Positions 44,265 to 54,780 are shown, numbered from the stretch's first letter. The stretch: DNA of 64,000 nt from Schistocephalus solidus (GCA_017591395.1 WEDG01001506.1:16002-80001); one strand, 5' to 3'. Notes: generated by a model from the letters alone, not told the origin. Made by a program: numbers and translations.

Positions 44265-44972
44265 AGTACGAGTGGTCTCACACGAGCAGCCTGCTTACCA
44301 GCACGTCCTGTCGATCTCGCCTTCGGACGAGAACATAGTCAAGCAGATGAGAGCCCCAACCGAGGGTGCATCCACGTAGCCTTCTCCCGTATCGGAAGGC
44401 GGAAGAAGGTGTTGGTCAGCAGGAGCCGGTGTTCCGCACTCGTGCGCAGAAGAAGGAGGCCGTTATCGTTACAGCTACCGAGACCGTGGGGACCCAGCAC
44501 TCCCTGCCAGGCAGCGTGGTCCGTTCCGACGCGGGCGTTAAGTCACCAAGGACAATTAACTTGTCCACCTTCGACACAGTCGGCAGCAGGGCGTTCAGGT
44601 CCTCGTAGAATTTGTCCTTCGCCGCATCAGAGCTCGTAGGCGCTGATAATGGTGGCGAATTGGTCTCCCCGAAGAGGCAGGCGGAGGCTCATCAGGCGAT
44701 CATTGATACCCTGTGGTAGACAGGGCAGACGTCCAACAATGTCGTTCCGGATGGTAAAGGCAACACCAGCGTTCGCGTCGGTCTGCCTTTAGCCAGCCGC
44801 TCCAGAAGAAGGTGTATCCGGCACCCACCTCCACCAGCTGACCCTGCTCAGAGAACCGGGTCTTACTGAGTGTAGCAATGTCCACCTTGTAGCGCGCCAG
44901 TTCCCGAGCGACTATCGCCGTCCTCCGTTCCAGCCGGTTGCTCCTAGGATTGTCTAATAGGGAACGAACATT

Positions 44973-45012
44973 CCATGCTACTATTATGAGTGGACTCACC
45001 CGAGCAGCCTGG
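44973..45012 (-). promoter_or_regulatory. Hairpin at endonuclease ORF start
   Basis: The outer arms are CCATGCTACT and AGCAGCCTGG (two mismatches), with an inner ATGAGT/ACTCAC pairing. It is the same element as 31,804-31,843. Confidence 0.5.
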
Positions 45013-45381
45013 AGGAGGGGGATGGGGACGGGGATATTGCTGTTTGTTTGAGTATTACGACCGCGTATTTTGCGATCTGCGAGCCGCAGCCGGCTGCAGA
45101 AGACGTTATAACCAGCATTTGTTTAGGGCACCTTTTCTAGCCCCTTCTTTCGCGAGGAGGAAAGCAGTGCTGTCCCTAAATAGGGCTGCTCGGACATCCA
45201 AAACGGCTGAAGAACCCCACTATGGGTCACGGTTTTGTTTTACTGGGAGAATGACCCGAGTTAGCCTGGGCCACTTACGGGGTTGCTGTCGCCCCCACCG
45301 TAGGACCTTTTGAGAGAGGGGAGGTGGGATGTTCGGGAGTCATACATACCGGGTGTGGAGGCACACACAAAACCGGAGACG

Positions 45382-45579
45382 CTCACCTGTTTTAGCCCGC
45401 CGGTCGTGGCGGTTGCCCGGGGTGTGACCGCTGGGAAGAACCCAACTTCGAGGAGCCACAGGTGAGAGTTGGGTACCAGTAAGAGGCGGCTACAGGAGCA
45501 TTCACCACCTGTACGAGACAAATTGAGCGACCAAATGCTATCTGTGTGGTGCTACCCCTAACTAGTACCTCTACACCCC
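45382..45579 (-). ncRNA. Candidate HDV-like self-cleaving ribozyme at RTE 5' end
   Basis: It is exactly 198 nt, as in the two sister copies. P1 is GGGGTGT/ACACCCC, followed by GGGCAAC as in HDV. P2 is CTCACCTG/CAGGTGAG. P4 is CCGCC-ACGACC-GGCGG, fully Watson-Crick here where the sister copies have wobbles. The joining strand is GGCTAAAA. The J1/2 helix is slightly weakened (CTCTTACTGGTACC). Confidence 0.6.
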
Positions 45580-47871
45580 ATTCGCAGGACATAGAGCCAG
45601 GCTCAATGGCTACTTACGAGTGTACGTTCTGTAGCAATCCCACTCAGACGGGACCCGAGCCGCCCCCTTGTTTTTCCATGCAAATTATCAAACGAAATAG
45701 GTAGTTAAATGCAAAGTTGAGATGGACAGCATTTGAATCCATGCCGTCCACGTGTGTTATTTGGCCTTCGAATTTGAGCGTGGAAGACTTTGGAAATATC
45801 ACTGCCTAACCCGCTTTCAGAACTCTGCTAAACATTCACGAATCCCTACACAAATCATATGTTGGCCAGCTCCCAAACCTGTTCACATAGAGTTTCGTTA
45901 TATCAACGACAGTCATTCTCTTCCACAGATTGAAAGTGATACTTCGCGCGTTGTCAGCTAAAAAAATAGTAATAATCCCGCTACTAGAAACGAAAAGGTT
46001 ATCTGCTTCGAACACCTTGCTGTACGTTACATACATTCAAAGCTCCCTTTTCCTCAAAGTCCTTTAAAATACAGGGCATACTTCAACCTGAATAAGTCCT
46101 TGTGTCTCTCTACCTACCCAGCTGAGTACGGTTTACCGTCTTCTAAATGTATCCCTTTGATTAACTTCTAGATATGAAAAGTAATAGTTTGCCTTATACG
46201 TTTTCTAAATTTTGGATGGTAGAGATACCTTTTCCTGGCATTTCTTGCAATTGACTGGCACGTAGATTCTTACCGACTGGCCAAAAATTTATATGAGTGA
46301 GAATCATAAAGTTCATTTATTCTAACTAGTTACCGAGGAAGGCCCATCATTTGAGATACATGCCCAGGGAGGGAAATTGGATTATCCCTATCGAAAGGAT
46401 GAGATATCGGTACCCATTAGTGCTGACTACTCAACCAGCGCACGCCTCCCGCACCATGCATGGACACAAACTTATCAATTCCTCAGGGTTCTTTTGTGTT
46501 TCCTGATATCTGAACTCCAGTTTATATCCCGCCTGGGCTGTCCGAACTGCTCATCATCTAACTCTTCTACATCAGCTTTTTCTTACACTGTGCCATCCTA
46601 CTGTTTTCCATCGCTCTCTTTTCTCTTGTTTCTCTTTAGCCCAACTATTCTTCCCTCGTCACCTCATTTTTATTCTCAAAACTTCCGTGTTCTTATATTT
46701 TTTACCAGTTTTTCCGCTAGTCTTGTTTCTCATCTCCATCTTTCTCCTACCCTCAGCCCGATTTATTGACTAATAGGTTGCAGGAGTAGGATTAAAAACC
46801 ACTATCCCGTGAAAATCTGTTCACCGACTCATTTTTTGATCCTTTTCATATAGTTTCATTGATTCAGCTATAAGAAAACTTTCTTCATTCAACAAAGTAG
46901 GTAGTCAATAACAATAGTGAGGTAATCTGAATTCGATCGTGTACCGTCCGCAAATGCTAACTGGTCTTGAACCTCAAACCCGGAATACTTGAAAACTATC
47001 AAGGCCTTACGCACTCTCAGAAACCTGCTGAAAATCTACGAAGTCCCAAAAGCTCGCTTTAGTTGGCCATCACCCAGACCCTTTCACATAGATTTTCCTG
47101 ATATTATCGAAGATCAGTCTCTTTAGCTTAGTACAGCTGCTGCTTCTCGCGATATAAGGTACCGAAGTTAGTAGTCATCCTGTTACTAAAACCAAAAAGG
47201 TTATCGGTTTCAAACTCCTTGCTGCATGTTATAGGCTGTCTATGATTTCGTTTTCTCAAAGTCCTTTCAAATTTTTGGGCTCACTTTAAGCTCAAAAGCC
47301 GATGTGTCTCTCTTTTTATCGAAATGAGTAGGGTCTATTGCCTTCTAACTATATTACTTTTAATTAATATTATTTCTCATTAATATTATAATTTTTAGAT
47401 GGTATCGATTCATTTTCTTGCATTTCTTGCACTGGCACTTGGATTAATACCACCAAACGGTACACACGAGCGATACTTATAAGTGTAATTTCCTCTGACT
47501 ACTGAGTTAGGAACACTCATCATTTGGGAAGTATTCTCATAGAGGAAAATTCAATCACAATTATAGAAAGGATTAAATATCACTGTCCATCCAACAGTTC
47601 CTAGAGTTATAGGTGCCGGCGATGGTTGTTGGGGTGGTGGTGGTTGTGATTGTTTGACTAGTGCAAGCTTCTCGTACAATGCATAATAAAGACAGAAATG
47701 CATAAATCATTAGCTGCTACTCCTTGACAAGTTTTCAAATGGCAATTAGTATTGAATTGAGAATGTAAAAGTGCGTAGGCGAAGCAGAATCCCGTCCTGA
47801 CGGGTATGTTGAAGTAGCATAGTTACGGTCACCTTTACGTGATAAACTCAAAAAATTAAAACTACGGTAGT
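45580..47871. repeat. 2.29-kb direct segmental duplication, copy 2
   Basis: Copy of 37,349-39,638 with scattered substitutions and few small indels (for example, near 47,360 an altered TTAATATTATTTCTC stretch). Its left end abuts the RTE 5' end and its right end runs into other repeats, whereas copy 1 ends in a mariner fragment. Confidence 0.85.
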
Positions 47872-48100
47872 GTTACTTTGTCGTTTATTTAAATTCTTGT
47901 ATAAATTCAAACTTATTCATTCTCTTGTGCGGCGGAGATGGCGTCTCCAGAGTCAGCCTCACTTTCTCTCTCCCTCTCTTCCCTACCTCTCACACCGCTT
48001 GGCTGTCCGAGCCTCACATCCACCTGGTGCTAGAATTAAGGCACAGTAACTGGCGTGGCATGAAGCCTACTCCAGAGGTATCCTGTAATACAGGGGAACC
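47872..48100. repeat. Short dispersed repeat, copy 2
   Basis: Same family as 43,790-44,062. TTCTCTTGTGCGGCGGAG, GTCCGAGCCTCACATCCACC and CAGGGGAACCCGACAGTTC are recognisable. Confidence 0.6.
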
Positions 48101-48522
48101 CGACAGTTCAACCATCATAGTCCAACAATGTCCATCGTATGAGCCACAGCAAGGTGTTGCAGGGAGGGTGACTTGCACGTGAAATAGTTTTAAGTGAAAG
48201 TAGACTTTCACCGCATCTACTGAACTCTCTTCCCTCATCTGCCTATGCCCCGTTTCAAGACAGAGTTAAGCAGACCGGAGACAGGGTCCGGCGCAAGTGG
48301 CTGGTGAGGCCGAAGTCGCTCCTGACCATGCCGCCACGCCTGAATCAGAGCCATAGATGGTTAAATTTGCTGGTCCGGCGTGAGTCTTCACCAACGCTTG
48401 CCATCACGCCCCAATGTTCGGCATTTGTCATGGAAGCTCATCTAACATAACGTCTGTCGCCCCCTTATTTGGCCCCCATGTTGGTACAGTGCATCTTCCA
48501 CGCGGGGAACTCAGTTATTAAG
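48101..48522 (-). repeat. RTE 3'-terminal fragment and unassigned spacer
   Basis: 48,101-48,330 is the RTE 3' end in minus orientation (GAGACAGG, AAGACAGAGTTAAGCAGACC on the plus strand). 48,330-48,522 holds CTGAATCAGAGCC and otherwise nothing I can name. Confidence 0.5.
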
Positions 48523-48712
48523 CTCAGTCTCGATTGCATCTCGCCCACGATCATCGATGCCAATTTTCGAAATGGCCAGGCCAACCATTTACACCACTAT
48601 CGACCGTTATGAGAAGGTCGGCTGCAACAACCAGAAGCCTGGTAGTGGAAAAACAAAAAATATCGAACCCCTCGTCTTATAAGGGCTGTCCGGGGTCTTC
48701 TACGTTGTAATC
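48523..48712 (+). pseudogene. Tc1/mariner-like element, 5' fragment
   Basis: From CTCAGTCTCGAT and ATTTTCGAAATGGCCAGGC into the helix-turn-helix coding part (PTIYTTIDRYEKVG, QKPGSGKTKN). It is cut after GTCTTCTACGTTGTAATC by the 5' end of an RTE copy at 48,713. The rest of this mariner copy is not found downstream in continuous form. Confidence 0.75.
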
Positions 48713-48910
48713 GGGGTGTAGTGGCACTAGTTAGGGTAAGCACCACACAGATAGCATTTGGTCGCACCATTTGTCTCGTACAGGTGGTGAATGCTCCTGT
48801 GGCCGCCTCTAACTGGTACCCAACTCTCACCTGTGGCTCCTCGAAGTTGGGTTCTTCCCAGCAGCCACACCCCGGGCAACCGCCACGACCGGTGGGCTAA
48901 ACCAGGTGAG
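48713..48910 (+). ncRNA. Candidate HDV-like self-cleaving ribozyme at RTE 5' end
   Basis: P1 is 48,713-48,719 with 48,867-48,873 (GGGGTGT/ACACCCC). P2 is 48,826-48,833 with 48,903-48,910 (CTCACCTG/CAGGTGAG). P4 is 48,880-48,884 with 48,891-48,895 (CCGCC/GGTGG, one G-U). The joining strand 48,896-48,902 is GCTAAAC. P1' is followed by GGGCAAC, the sequence found at the same place in HDV. A hairpin at 48,846-48,862 lies in the P3 position. Cleavage would be 5' of 48,713, which is the exact element boundary. Confidence 0.6.
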
Positions 48911-49287
48911 CGTCTCCGGTTTTGTGTGTGCCTCCACACCCGGTATGTATGACTCCCGAACTTCCCACCTCCCCTCTCTCAAAAAGTCCTACGGTGGGGG
49001 CGACATCAACCCCGTAGGCGGCCCAGGCTAACTCGGGTCATTCTCCCAGTAAAAAAAACCCGTGACACATAGTGGGGTTCGGCAGCTGTTTGGGATGTTG
49101 GAGCAGCCCTATTTAGGAACAGCTTTGCTTGCCTCCTCGCGGAGGAAGGGGCTAGAGAAGGTGCCCTAAACAAATGCTGGTTATCACGTCTTCTGCAGCC
49201 GGCTGCGGCTCACAGATCACAAAATACGCGGTCGTAAAACTCAAACAAACAACAATACCCCCACCCCAATCCCCCTCGCCATGCCCT

Positions 49288-49327
49288 CCAGGCTGCTCGT
49301 GTGAGTCCACTCATACAAGCAGCCTGG
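49288..49327 (+). promoter_or_regulatory. Hairpin at endonuclease ORF start
   Basis: CCAGGCTGCT and AGCAGCCTGG form a perfect 10-bp stem, with inner GTGAGT/ACTCAT. The GTG at 49,301 opens the endonuclease frame. Confidence 0.6.
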
Positions 49328-50426
49328 AATGTTCGTTCCCTTTTAGACAATCCTAGGAGCAACCGGCCGGAACGGAGGACGGTGCTAGTCGCTCGGGAAC
49401 TGGCGCGCTACAAGGTAGACATTGCTGCTCTCAGCGAGACCTGATTCTCTGAGCAGGGTAAACTGGAGGAGGTGGGTTCCGGCTACACCTTCTTCTGGAG
49501 CGGCCGGCCAAAGGCAGAGCGACGCGATGCTGGTGTTGCCTTTACCATCCGAAACGACATCGTGAAACGTCTGCCCTGTCTGCCGCAGCCTGATGAGCCT
49601 CCACCTGCCTTTTCGGGGAGACCAATTCGCCACCATCCTCAGCGCCTACGCTTCCCCAATGACGAGCTCTGATGCGGCGAAGGACAAATTCTACGAGGAC
49701 CTGAACGCCCTGTTGCCGACTGTGTCGAAGGTGGACAAGTTAATTGTCCTTGGTGACTTTAACGCCCGCGTCGGAACGGACCATGCTGCCTGGCAAGGAG
49801 TGCTGGGTCCCCACGGTCTCGGTAGCTGTAACGATAACGGCCTCCTTCTTCAGCACACGAGTGCGGAACACTGTTTCCCGCTGACCAACACCTTCTTTCG
49901 CCTTCCGACGCGGGAGAAGGCCACGTGGATGCACCCACGGTCGCGGCGCTGGCATCTGCTTGACTATGTTCTCGTCCGAAGGCGAGATCGACAGGACGTG
50001 CTGGTAACCAAGGCAATGCGCGATGCCGATGGTTGGACAGATCACCGCCTCGTCATCTCCCAGATGAGGCTCCGACTGCAACCCCGACCAAAACCCCATG
50101 GTAGGAGGCCGCCAGGTAAGTTAAACACTCTTTTATTAAATTTGCCTGCTCACTGTTTTGATTTAAGCAGCCAAATAACCGAGAAACTGGAGGACCTGCA
50201 TGCTCCAGATGATAATGCTACCGTGGAGACACGATGCTGTCAACTGCGAAATGTCATCCAGTTCACCGCCCTCGAAGTCCTCAGACGCGCACGCCGTCAA
50301 CACCAGAACTGGTTTGACGACAATGACGCCGACATCAGCAACTTACTCGCGAAGAAGAATGGACTACACAAAGCCTACATGGACCTTCGTACTGACGCCA
50401 CCAATGCAGCCTTCTTCAGATGCTGA
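49301..50426 (+). pseudogene. RTE endonuclease and linker (copy at 49.9 kb)
   Basis: The N-terminal block 49,322-49,590 has [15 protein letters not shown] in an early frame with a stop in SET-. 49,472-49,672 continues with [20 protein letters not shown]. 49,593-50,426 is an open 277-codon frame: [40 protein letters not shown] (catalytic Asp and Asn intact), [32 protein letters not shown] and [15 protein letters not shown] (catalytic Asp-His intact). It then gives the linker [20 protein letters not shown] and [17 protein letters not shown] ends the frame in FFRC. The best-preserved endonuclease in the window. Confidence 0.85.
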
Positions 50427-50453
50427 TGCCTTGTACAGTGACGGCTGCGGGAG

Positions 50454-51088
50454 ATGCAGGATGCCTGGATGATCCGAAAGGCTGAGGAAATCCAGGGGTA
50501 TTCAGACCGCAATGAAATGAAAAACTTCTTCAAAGCCATCAAGGTCATCCAGGGCCCGTGTATCAAGGGGACCGCAGCGCTGCTCAGCTCTGACGGCACA
50601 ACACTGCTGACAGAGAAATCGCAAATTCTGAAGCGCTGGGCCGAGCACTTCAGAAGTGTCCTTAATTGCTCATCAGCCATCTCCGATGCTGCCATTGACC
50701 GGCTCCCTCAAGTGGACACGAACAATGACCTGGGTCTGCCGCCTTCCCTACCAGAATCCATCCGGGCCGTGCAGCAGATTTCCAGCGGTAAAGCACCGGG
50801 ATCCGACGCAATCCCACCGGAAGTCTACAAGCACGGTGGACCCCGGCTGATTGCAGAACTCACAACACTCTACCAGGAGATGTGGTGCCAAGGACAAGTT
50901 CCTCAGGATTTCAAAGACGTGACAATCGCCTATCTCTATGAACGGTAGAGGAACCGGCAACTCTGTGATTATCACAGAGGCATCTCGTTGCTCAACATCG
51001 CCGTAAAGATTTTCGCACATATCCTTCTCAATCGTCTGAACGGTCACCTAGAGCAGGGCCTGCTCCCGGAAAGCCAATGTGGCTCAGT
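50454..51088 (+). pseudogene. RTE reverse transcriptase N-terminal part (copy at 50.7 kb)
   Basis: The 164-codon frame 50,454-50,948 reads [60 protein letters not shown] and PGSDAIPPEVYKHGG, which is the RT 0/1 region (SGKAPGSDxIPPE). It ends at a stop in LYERKR. 50,988-51,088 resumes with LNIAVKIFAHILLNRLNGHL. At 51,089 the frame passes without a stop into mariner sequence (ESQCGSVSMASHQ), so an accidental fused frame of 93 codons exists. Confidence 0.8.
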
Positions 51089-52070
51089 CTCGATGGCCTC
51101 TCATCAACGGACATCGTTGCCGATTTTCGAAATGGCCAGGTCAACCATTTACACCACTATCGACCGTTATGAGAAGGTCGGCCACATCGACCAGAAGCCT
51201 GGTAGGGGAAAAACAAAAAAATCAAACTCCTCGTCTTATAAGAGCTGTCTGGGGTCTTCTACGTTTTAATCAAGTCCGAAACATTAGGAAGATAGGTTTA
51301 GAGCTTGAGGCATCGGTGCACATGGTCAGAAATGTCGTGAAAAAGAATCTGAAGTCTAAGTCAAGGGTTAGGAAAAAGAAGCATCTCTACTGAGGCTGTG
51401 AAAGAGAAGAGACTGGAAAGAAGTAAGACAATCGTAAGCTTCCTCAAGAAAGGGTCACACATGATGCTCTATTCCGATGAACAACTCTTCACGTTCGATT
51501 CGGCATCCAACAGTCGAACAGATCGCTGTATAAGCCCCTTGAAGATCGACGACGTACCTGCGAAGTTAAGCAAAAGTTTCAGACCAACGATTCTGAGACT
51601 CTATGGGCTGATTGCCTCAGACGGCAAAGTCATGACTCTTGTGTTCAACAAGGCTGGCGTCAAGTGATAACAGACGTGTACCTGGATGCTCTTCAAAAGC
51701 ACGAGAAGCCTTGGATCGATCCCAACTACACTCCATATGACTATGTAGTCTTGCAGCAAGATGGGGCGCCTCCACATACGTCACGGAAGACACAGAAATG
51801 GCTGGTAGACCACATGCCTTATATCTGGCCCAAGGATATGTGGTCACCGTCCTAAACAGACTTCAATCCCCTCGACTACAGCATTTGGGCGTATGTCGAG
51901 AGGAAGGCCCGCATCAAGCCTCCTGACAGTATTAAGGCCCTGAAGATTTCCATTGCTAGAGAGTTGAATAAGGTATCACCGGACTACATAAAATGCACGG
52001 TTACCAAGTTCAAACCGAGAATCGAAGAAGTCATTGATGCTAATGGTTCTCATATTGAATAGTTCCTTTG
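51089..52070 (+). pseudogene. Tc1/mariner-like transposase, nearly complete
   Basis: The order is a helix-turn-helix region (STIYTTIDRYEKVGHIDQKP), SVHMVRNVVKKNLKSKSR, then a frame break. Next come MMLYSDEQLFTFDSASN (first Asp), DCLRRQ/GKVMTLVFNKAGVK, ITDVYLDALQKHEKP, VVLQQDGAPPHTSRKTQKWL (second Asp), a stop, then FNPLDYSIWAYVERKARIKP (third Asp). The C-terminus has SIKALKISIARELNKVSPDY, ending in HIE at about 52,061. The second-to-third Asp spacing is 37 residues if the stop is read through. It sits inside RTE sequence on its left side (junction 51,088/51,089). Confidence 0.85.
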
Positions 52071-52129
52071 TAATATTAATTTTTTAGCCGTTAACGTAAA
52101 ATATATTTGTTCTTCCAACTATTTGTTCT

Positions 52130-52395
52130 TGATCCGGGTCAGGCTGTAGTTCGGATCACTCAAATTAAGAAATTTACAGTAGCATACAGTAACTGACAAC
52201 TAATTCATTCTTTTGTGCGGCGGAGACGGCGTCTATAGAGTGGGCTTCTCTCTCTCTTCCCTAGCCCTGCACCCATAACTGTCCGAACCTCACAGCCACC
52301 TGGTGTTGTACTTAGGCGCAGTGACTGGCGCGGAATGAAGCCTACACCAGATGTTTCCTCTAACGCAGGGGAACCCAAAAGATAAAATAAAGATT
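52130..52395. repeat. Short dispersed repeat, copy 3
   Basis: GTTCGGATCACTCAAATTAAG, TTCATTCTTTTGTGCGGCGG, TGTCCGAACCTCACAGCCACC and CAGGGGAACCC correspond to 43,790-44,062. Here no RTE 3' end follows. Confidence 0.6.
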
Positions 52396-52459
52396 TTGGG
52401 ACAACCAGCAAACAATGCAGCAGTAGCTAGGCCATAACCTGGTGGTCATCCACACAACC

Positions 52460-53404
52460 CCACACCCCCGACAACGCTGTGATAACCATAGGGGCATCTC
52501 GTTGTTCATCATCACCCGTGTCCTTCTCAATCGTATGAACGGTCACCTAGAGCAGAGAATGTTCGGCGAAATACAGTGTGGCTTCCGCCGACACCGCGGA
52601 ATAACCGAAGATATTGCAGAAATTCGGTTATCCTGAGGGGTTCACGCACATGGTGCGTCCGCTTCAGGACGGGATGATGGCACGAGTCACTGAAAACGGG
52701 ACGGTATCCAAAGCATTCGCAGTGACCAACGGAGTGAATCAGGGCTGCGTACTGGCGCCCACCCTCTCCAGTCTCGTGTTCTCTGCCATGCTGATGGACA
52801 TCTACCTTAATGAGCGCCCTGGGATCCGCGTCACCTACAGAACTAATGGCCACCTTCTCAACAGTCGGCGTATGCAGGCTTCAACGCACGTGTCTACGGC
52901 TACAGTCCACGACTTGCTCTTCGTGGACGACTGCACCCTTAACACCGTGGCGGAGAAGGACATGCAAAGGAGCATGGACCTCTTCGTCACCGGCTGCGTC
53001 AATTTTGAATTTACAATCAGTACAGCCGAAACCGTGGTCATGCACCAACCACCACCCAGCGCGGAATACAATGCTCCCCGAATCAATGTCAACGTCACTC
53101 AACTAAAAAGGTGGAAAACTTTGCTTACCTGGGAAGCACGCTGTAACGCAACACGAGAATCGATCACGAGGTTGCTCAACGGATGTCCAAAGCCATCTAG
53201 GCATTCGGTCGGCTGCAGGCCTCCGTGGGGAATCACCACGGTACTCACCTGAACAACAAACTGAAGACGTACAAGGCCGTCGTCTTGATGATACTACTGT
53301 ACGGTGCGGAGACCTGGACTGTTTACTCGAGCCGAGCTAGGAAGCTGAATCACTTCCATCTTAGCTGCCTCCGCAGAATACTGAAGCTGATATGGCAAGA
53401 CAGA
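52460..53404 (+). pseudogene. RTE reverse transcriptase palm/thumb (second subfamily)
   Basis: The fragment begins at CGACAACGCTGTGATAACCA (CDNHRGISL equivalent), so it overlaps what the upstream fragment already encoded before the mariner junction. It continues with LLNRMNGHLEQ and CGFRRHRGITED. The 212-codon frame 52,614-53,252 has GVNQGCVLAPTLSSLVFSAM, VHDLLFVDDCTLNTVAEKD (FVDD box, both Asp kept) and TAETVVMHQPPPSAEYNAP. 53,225-53,404 has [20 protein letters not shown] and [12 protein letters not shown], then breaks at 53,404 into RTE 3'-UTR sequence. The same breakpoint occurs at 62.11 kb. Confidence 0.8.
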
Positions 53405-53635
53405 ATCCTAGGGAGGGCTCCGGCCGCACCAGCTACATGCACCCATTCCCGCTTCCGGTCTTTTTGCCTCTGTCATGACACCTGGTCTAGGTGAGGGAGG
53501 AGGCGAGAGTGCGATAGCTGCAGCAGAAGCCTACTATCACTTAAACCTAATTTGCGCAAAAGTCCCCGTCCCTGCACCACCTTTCTATGAAGCATACGGT
53601 GGACGTCTTCGGACTACGACGATCGAACTGTTGGC
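53405..53635 (+). repeat. RTE 3'-terminal piece joined to RT
   Basis: GGCTCCGGCCGCACCAGC, GTCATGACACC, a GGTGAGGGAGGAGG run, ACTATCACTTAAACC and CCCCGTCCCTGCACCACC, ending at GATCGAACTG. It corresponds exactly to 61,906-62,110 in inverse, so it is part of the composite. Confidence 0.6.
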
Positions 53636-53945
53636 CAGTGCATGTATCTCGTAACATGCATAATAAAGACAGAAATGTCTAAATCATTAGCTGATATACC
53701 TGGCACGCTATTACATGGAAAGTAGTATTTAAATAATATTCGAAAAGTGTTAAGGTGAAGCAGAATCTTGTCCCTCTTCCTTCCCACTAACCGAGCGATA
53801 TTTTGATTGAGCATAGTTCCGGTCTCCTTTGAGTGATGAACTCAAAAAGTCACAACCACTGTAGCGTTACTGTAATTTGATTAAATTTATTGTATACCTT
53901 CAACCTTATGCATTCCCTTGTGCAGTGAGGATGGATTCAACATAG
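53636..53945 (+). repeat. Dispersed repeat related to the end of the 2.29-kb unit
   Basis: CTCGTAACATGCATAATAAAG, ACAGAAATG, TAAATCATTAGCTG, GAAGCAGAATC, AGCATAGTT..CGGTC and GTAGCGTTACT follow the order at 47,660-47,940 and, in inverse, at 61,605-61,905. Non-coding. Confidence 0.6.
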
Positions 53946-54780
53946 ACAACACCCTCATAATCATCATAATGTACCTGATAAAATCACGGTTTCCTAGAAA
54001 CCGGGTCTTGGAAAGGCTGGCAACCTGACGCTTACACCAGACCACGTCGTCGGCCCAGTGTATGTGTTGTGTGTGTCGAGTGGCTGTCTAGTGGACTGGG
54101 AGTCAGACGGCGATGGCTCCTCCATATCCCCTGTGTAAGTAAATCCTGGTGTGTGCGTTATGGGACCAGGTCGTGCTGTGGCGCGCGAAGACGGGTACGC
54201 CGACCCGTTAGCCAATTCGCTTACTCCCACATCAGACAACTGACTGGCTCGGATGGTGGTCTGATTGTGGGGGTGGGGGAGAGCATGAGGTCAACAGCTC
54301 AGTGCATTTGCCTCACTATAAACAAGCTGACGCGCTTGAAACTATCACGGAGCGCTAAAAGCCTGGCTTGGAAGGTTGCCAACTGACGGCATAACTCGGA
54401 CCGCGTGGTCAGCCCAATGTGTGTTTTGTGTGGAGTGGCTGACTGGTGGACTGAGATTCGGGCTGCAATGGCTCCTTCTAAATATGACCTTTATGGAACT
54501 CCCTCTTCGTGGGATCCAAGTCATGTGTGGTGGTACGCCCAGAGGTGGCTCCGGCCGCGCCAGTCACCTGTGCCCTCTCCCATCTACGGTCTTCTTGACT
54601 CTGTCTTGACAACGGGCTGAGATGGGGGATGAGTGGAGAGTGCGATAGCTGCAGCCCAAGGCTACTATCACTTAAAACTTATTCACGTGCAAGTCACCGT
54701 CCCTGCACCGCCTGCTGTGGAGCATACGGTTGACCTCGTCGAAATCGACGGTCGAACTGTCAGCAGCAGTATACAAACTA
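53946..54780 (+). repeat. RTE 3' UTR, single unit, plus strand
   Basis: It runs from ACAACACCCTCATAATCATC through GGTTTCCTAGAAACCGGG, CTCACTATAAACAAGCTGAC, GTGTGTTTTGTGTGGAGTGG and GATCCAAGTCATGTGTGGTGG to CCGTCCCTGCACCGCC and GACGGTCGAACTGTC. One unit only, as at 40.3-41.1 kb. Confidence 0.7.

Larger units (their letters stand above)
44265..45579 (-). mobile_element. RTE copy, 3'-truncated: 5' UTR and endonuclease
   Basis: In sense order, 45,579-45,382 is the ribozyme-like 5' segment, 45,381-45,013 the 5' UTR, and 44,999-44,700 the endonuclease N-terminus ([29 protein letters not shown] with the usual E of SETRF changed to K). 44,650-44,300 continues with the GDFNA equivalent (as LGDLTPAS, shifted) to [12 protein letters not shown]. 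It stops in the endonuclease near 44,305. A stray copy of the start hairpin (44,265-44,303) is fused there. The 5' end at 45,579 abuts the 2.29-kb duplication. Confidence 0.8.
48713..51088 (+). mobile_element. RTE copy, plus strand, from true 5' end to RT start
   Basis: It comprises a 5' ribozyme-like segment (48,713-48,910), 5' UTR (to 49,300), endonuclease (49,301-50,100), linker (to about 50,560) and RT fingers (to 51,088). The RT is cut after NRLNGHLEQGLLPESQCG by the mariner element at 51,089. The 5' end is inserted into another mariner fragment. It has the longest open frames of any RTE copy here (277 codons at 49,593-50,426, 164 codons at 50,454-50,948), so it is comparatively young. 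Confidence 0.85.
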
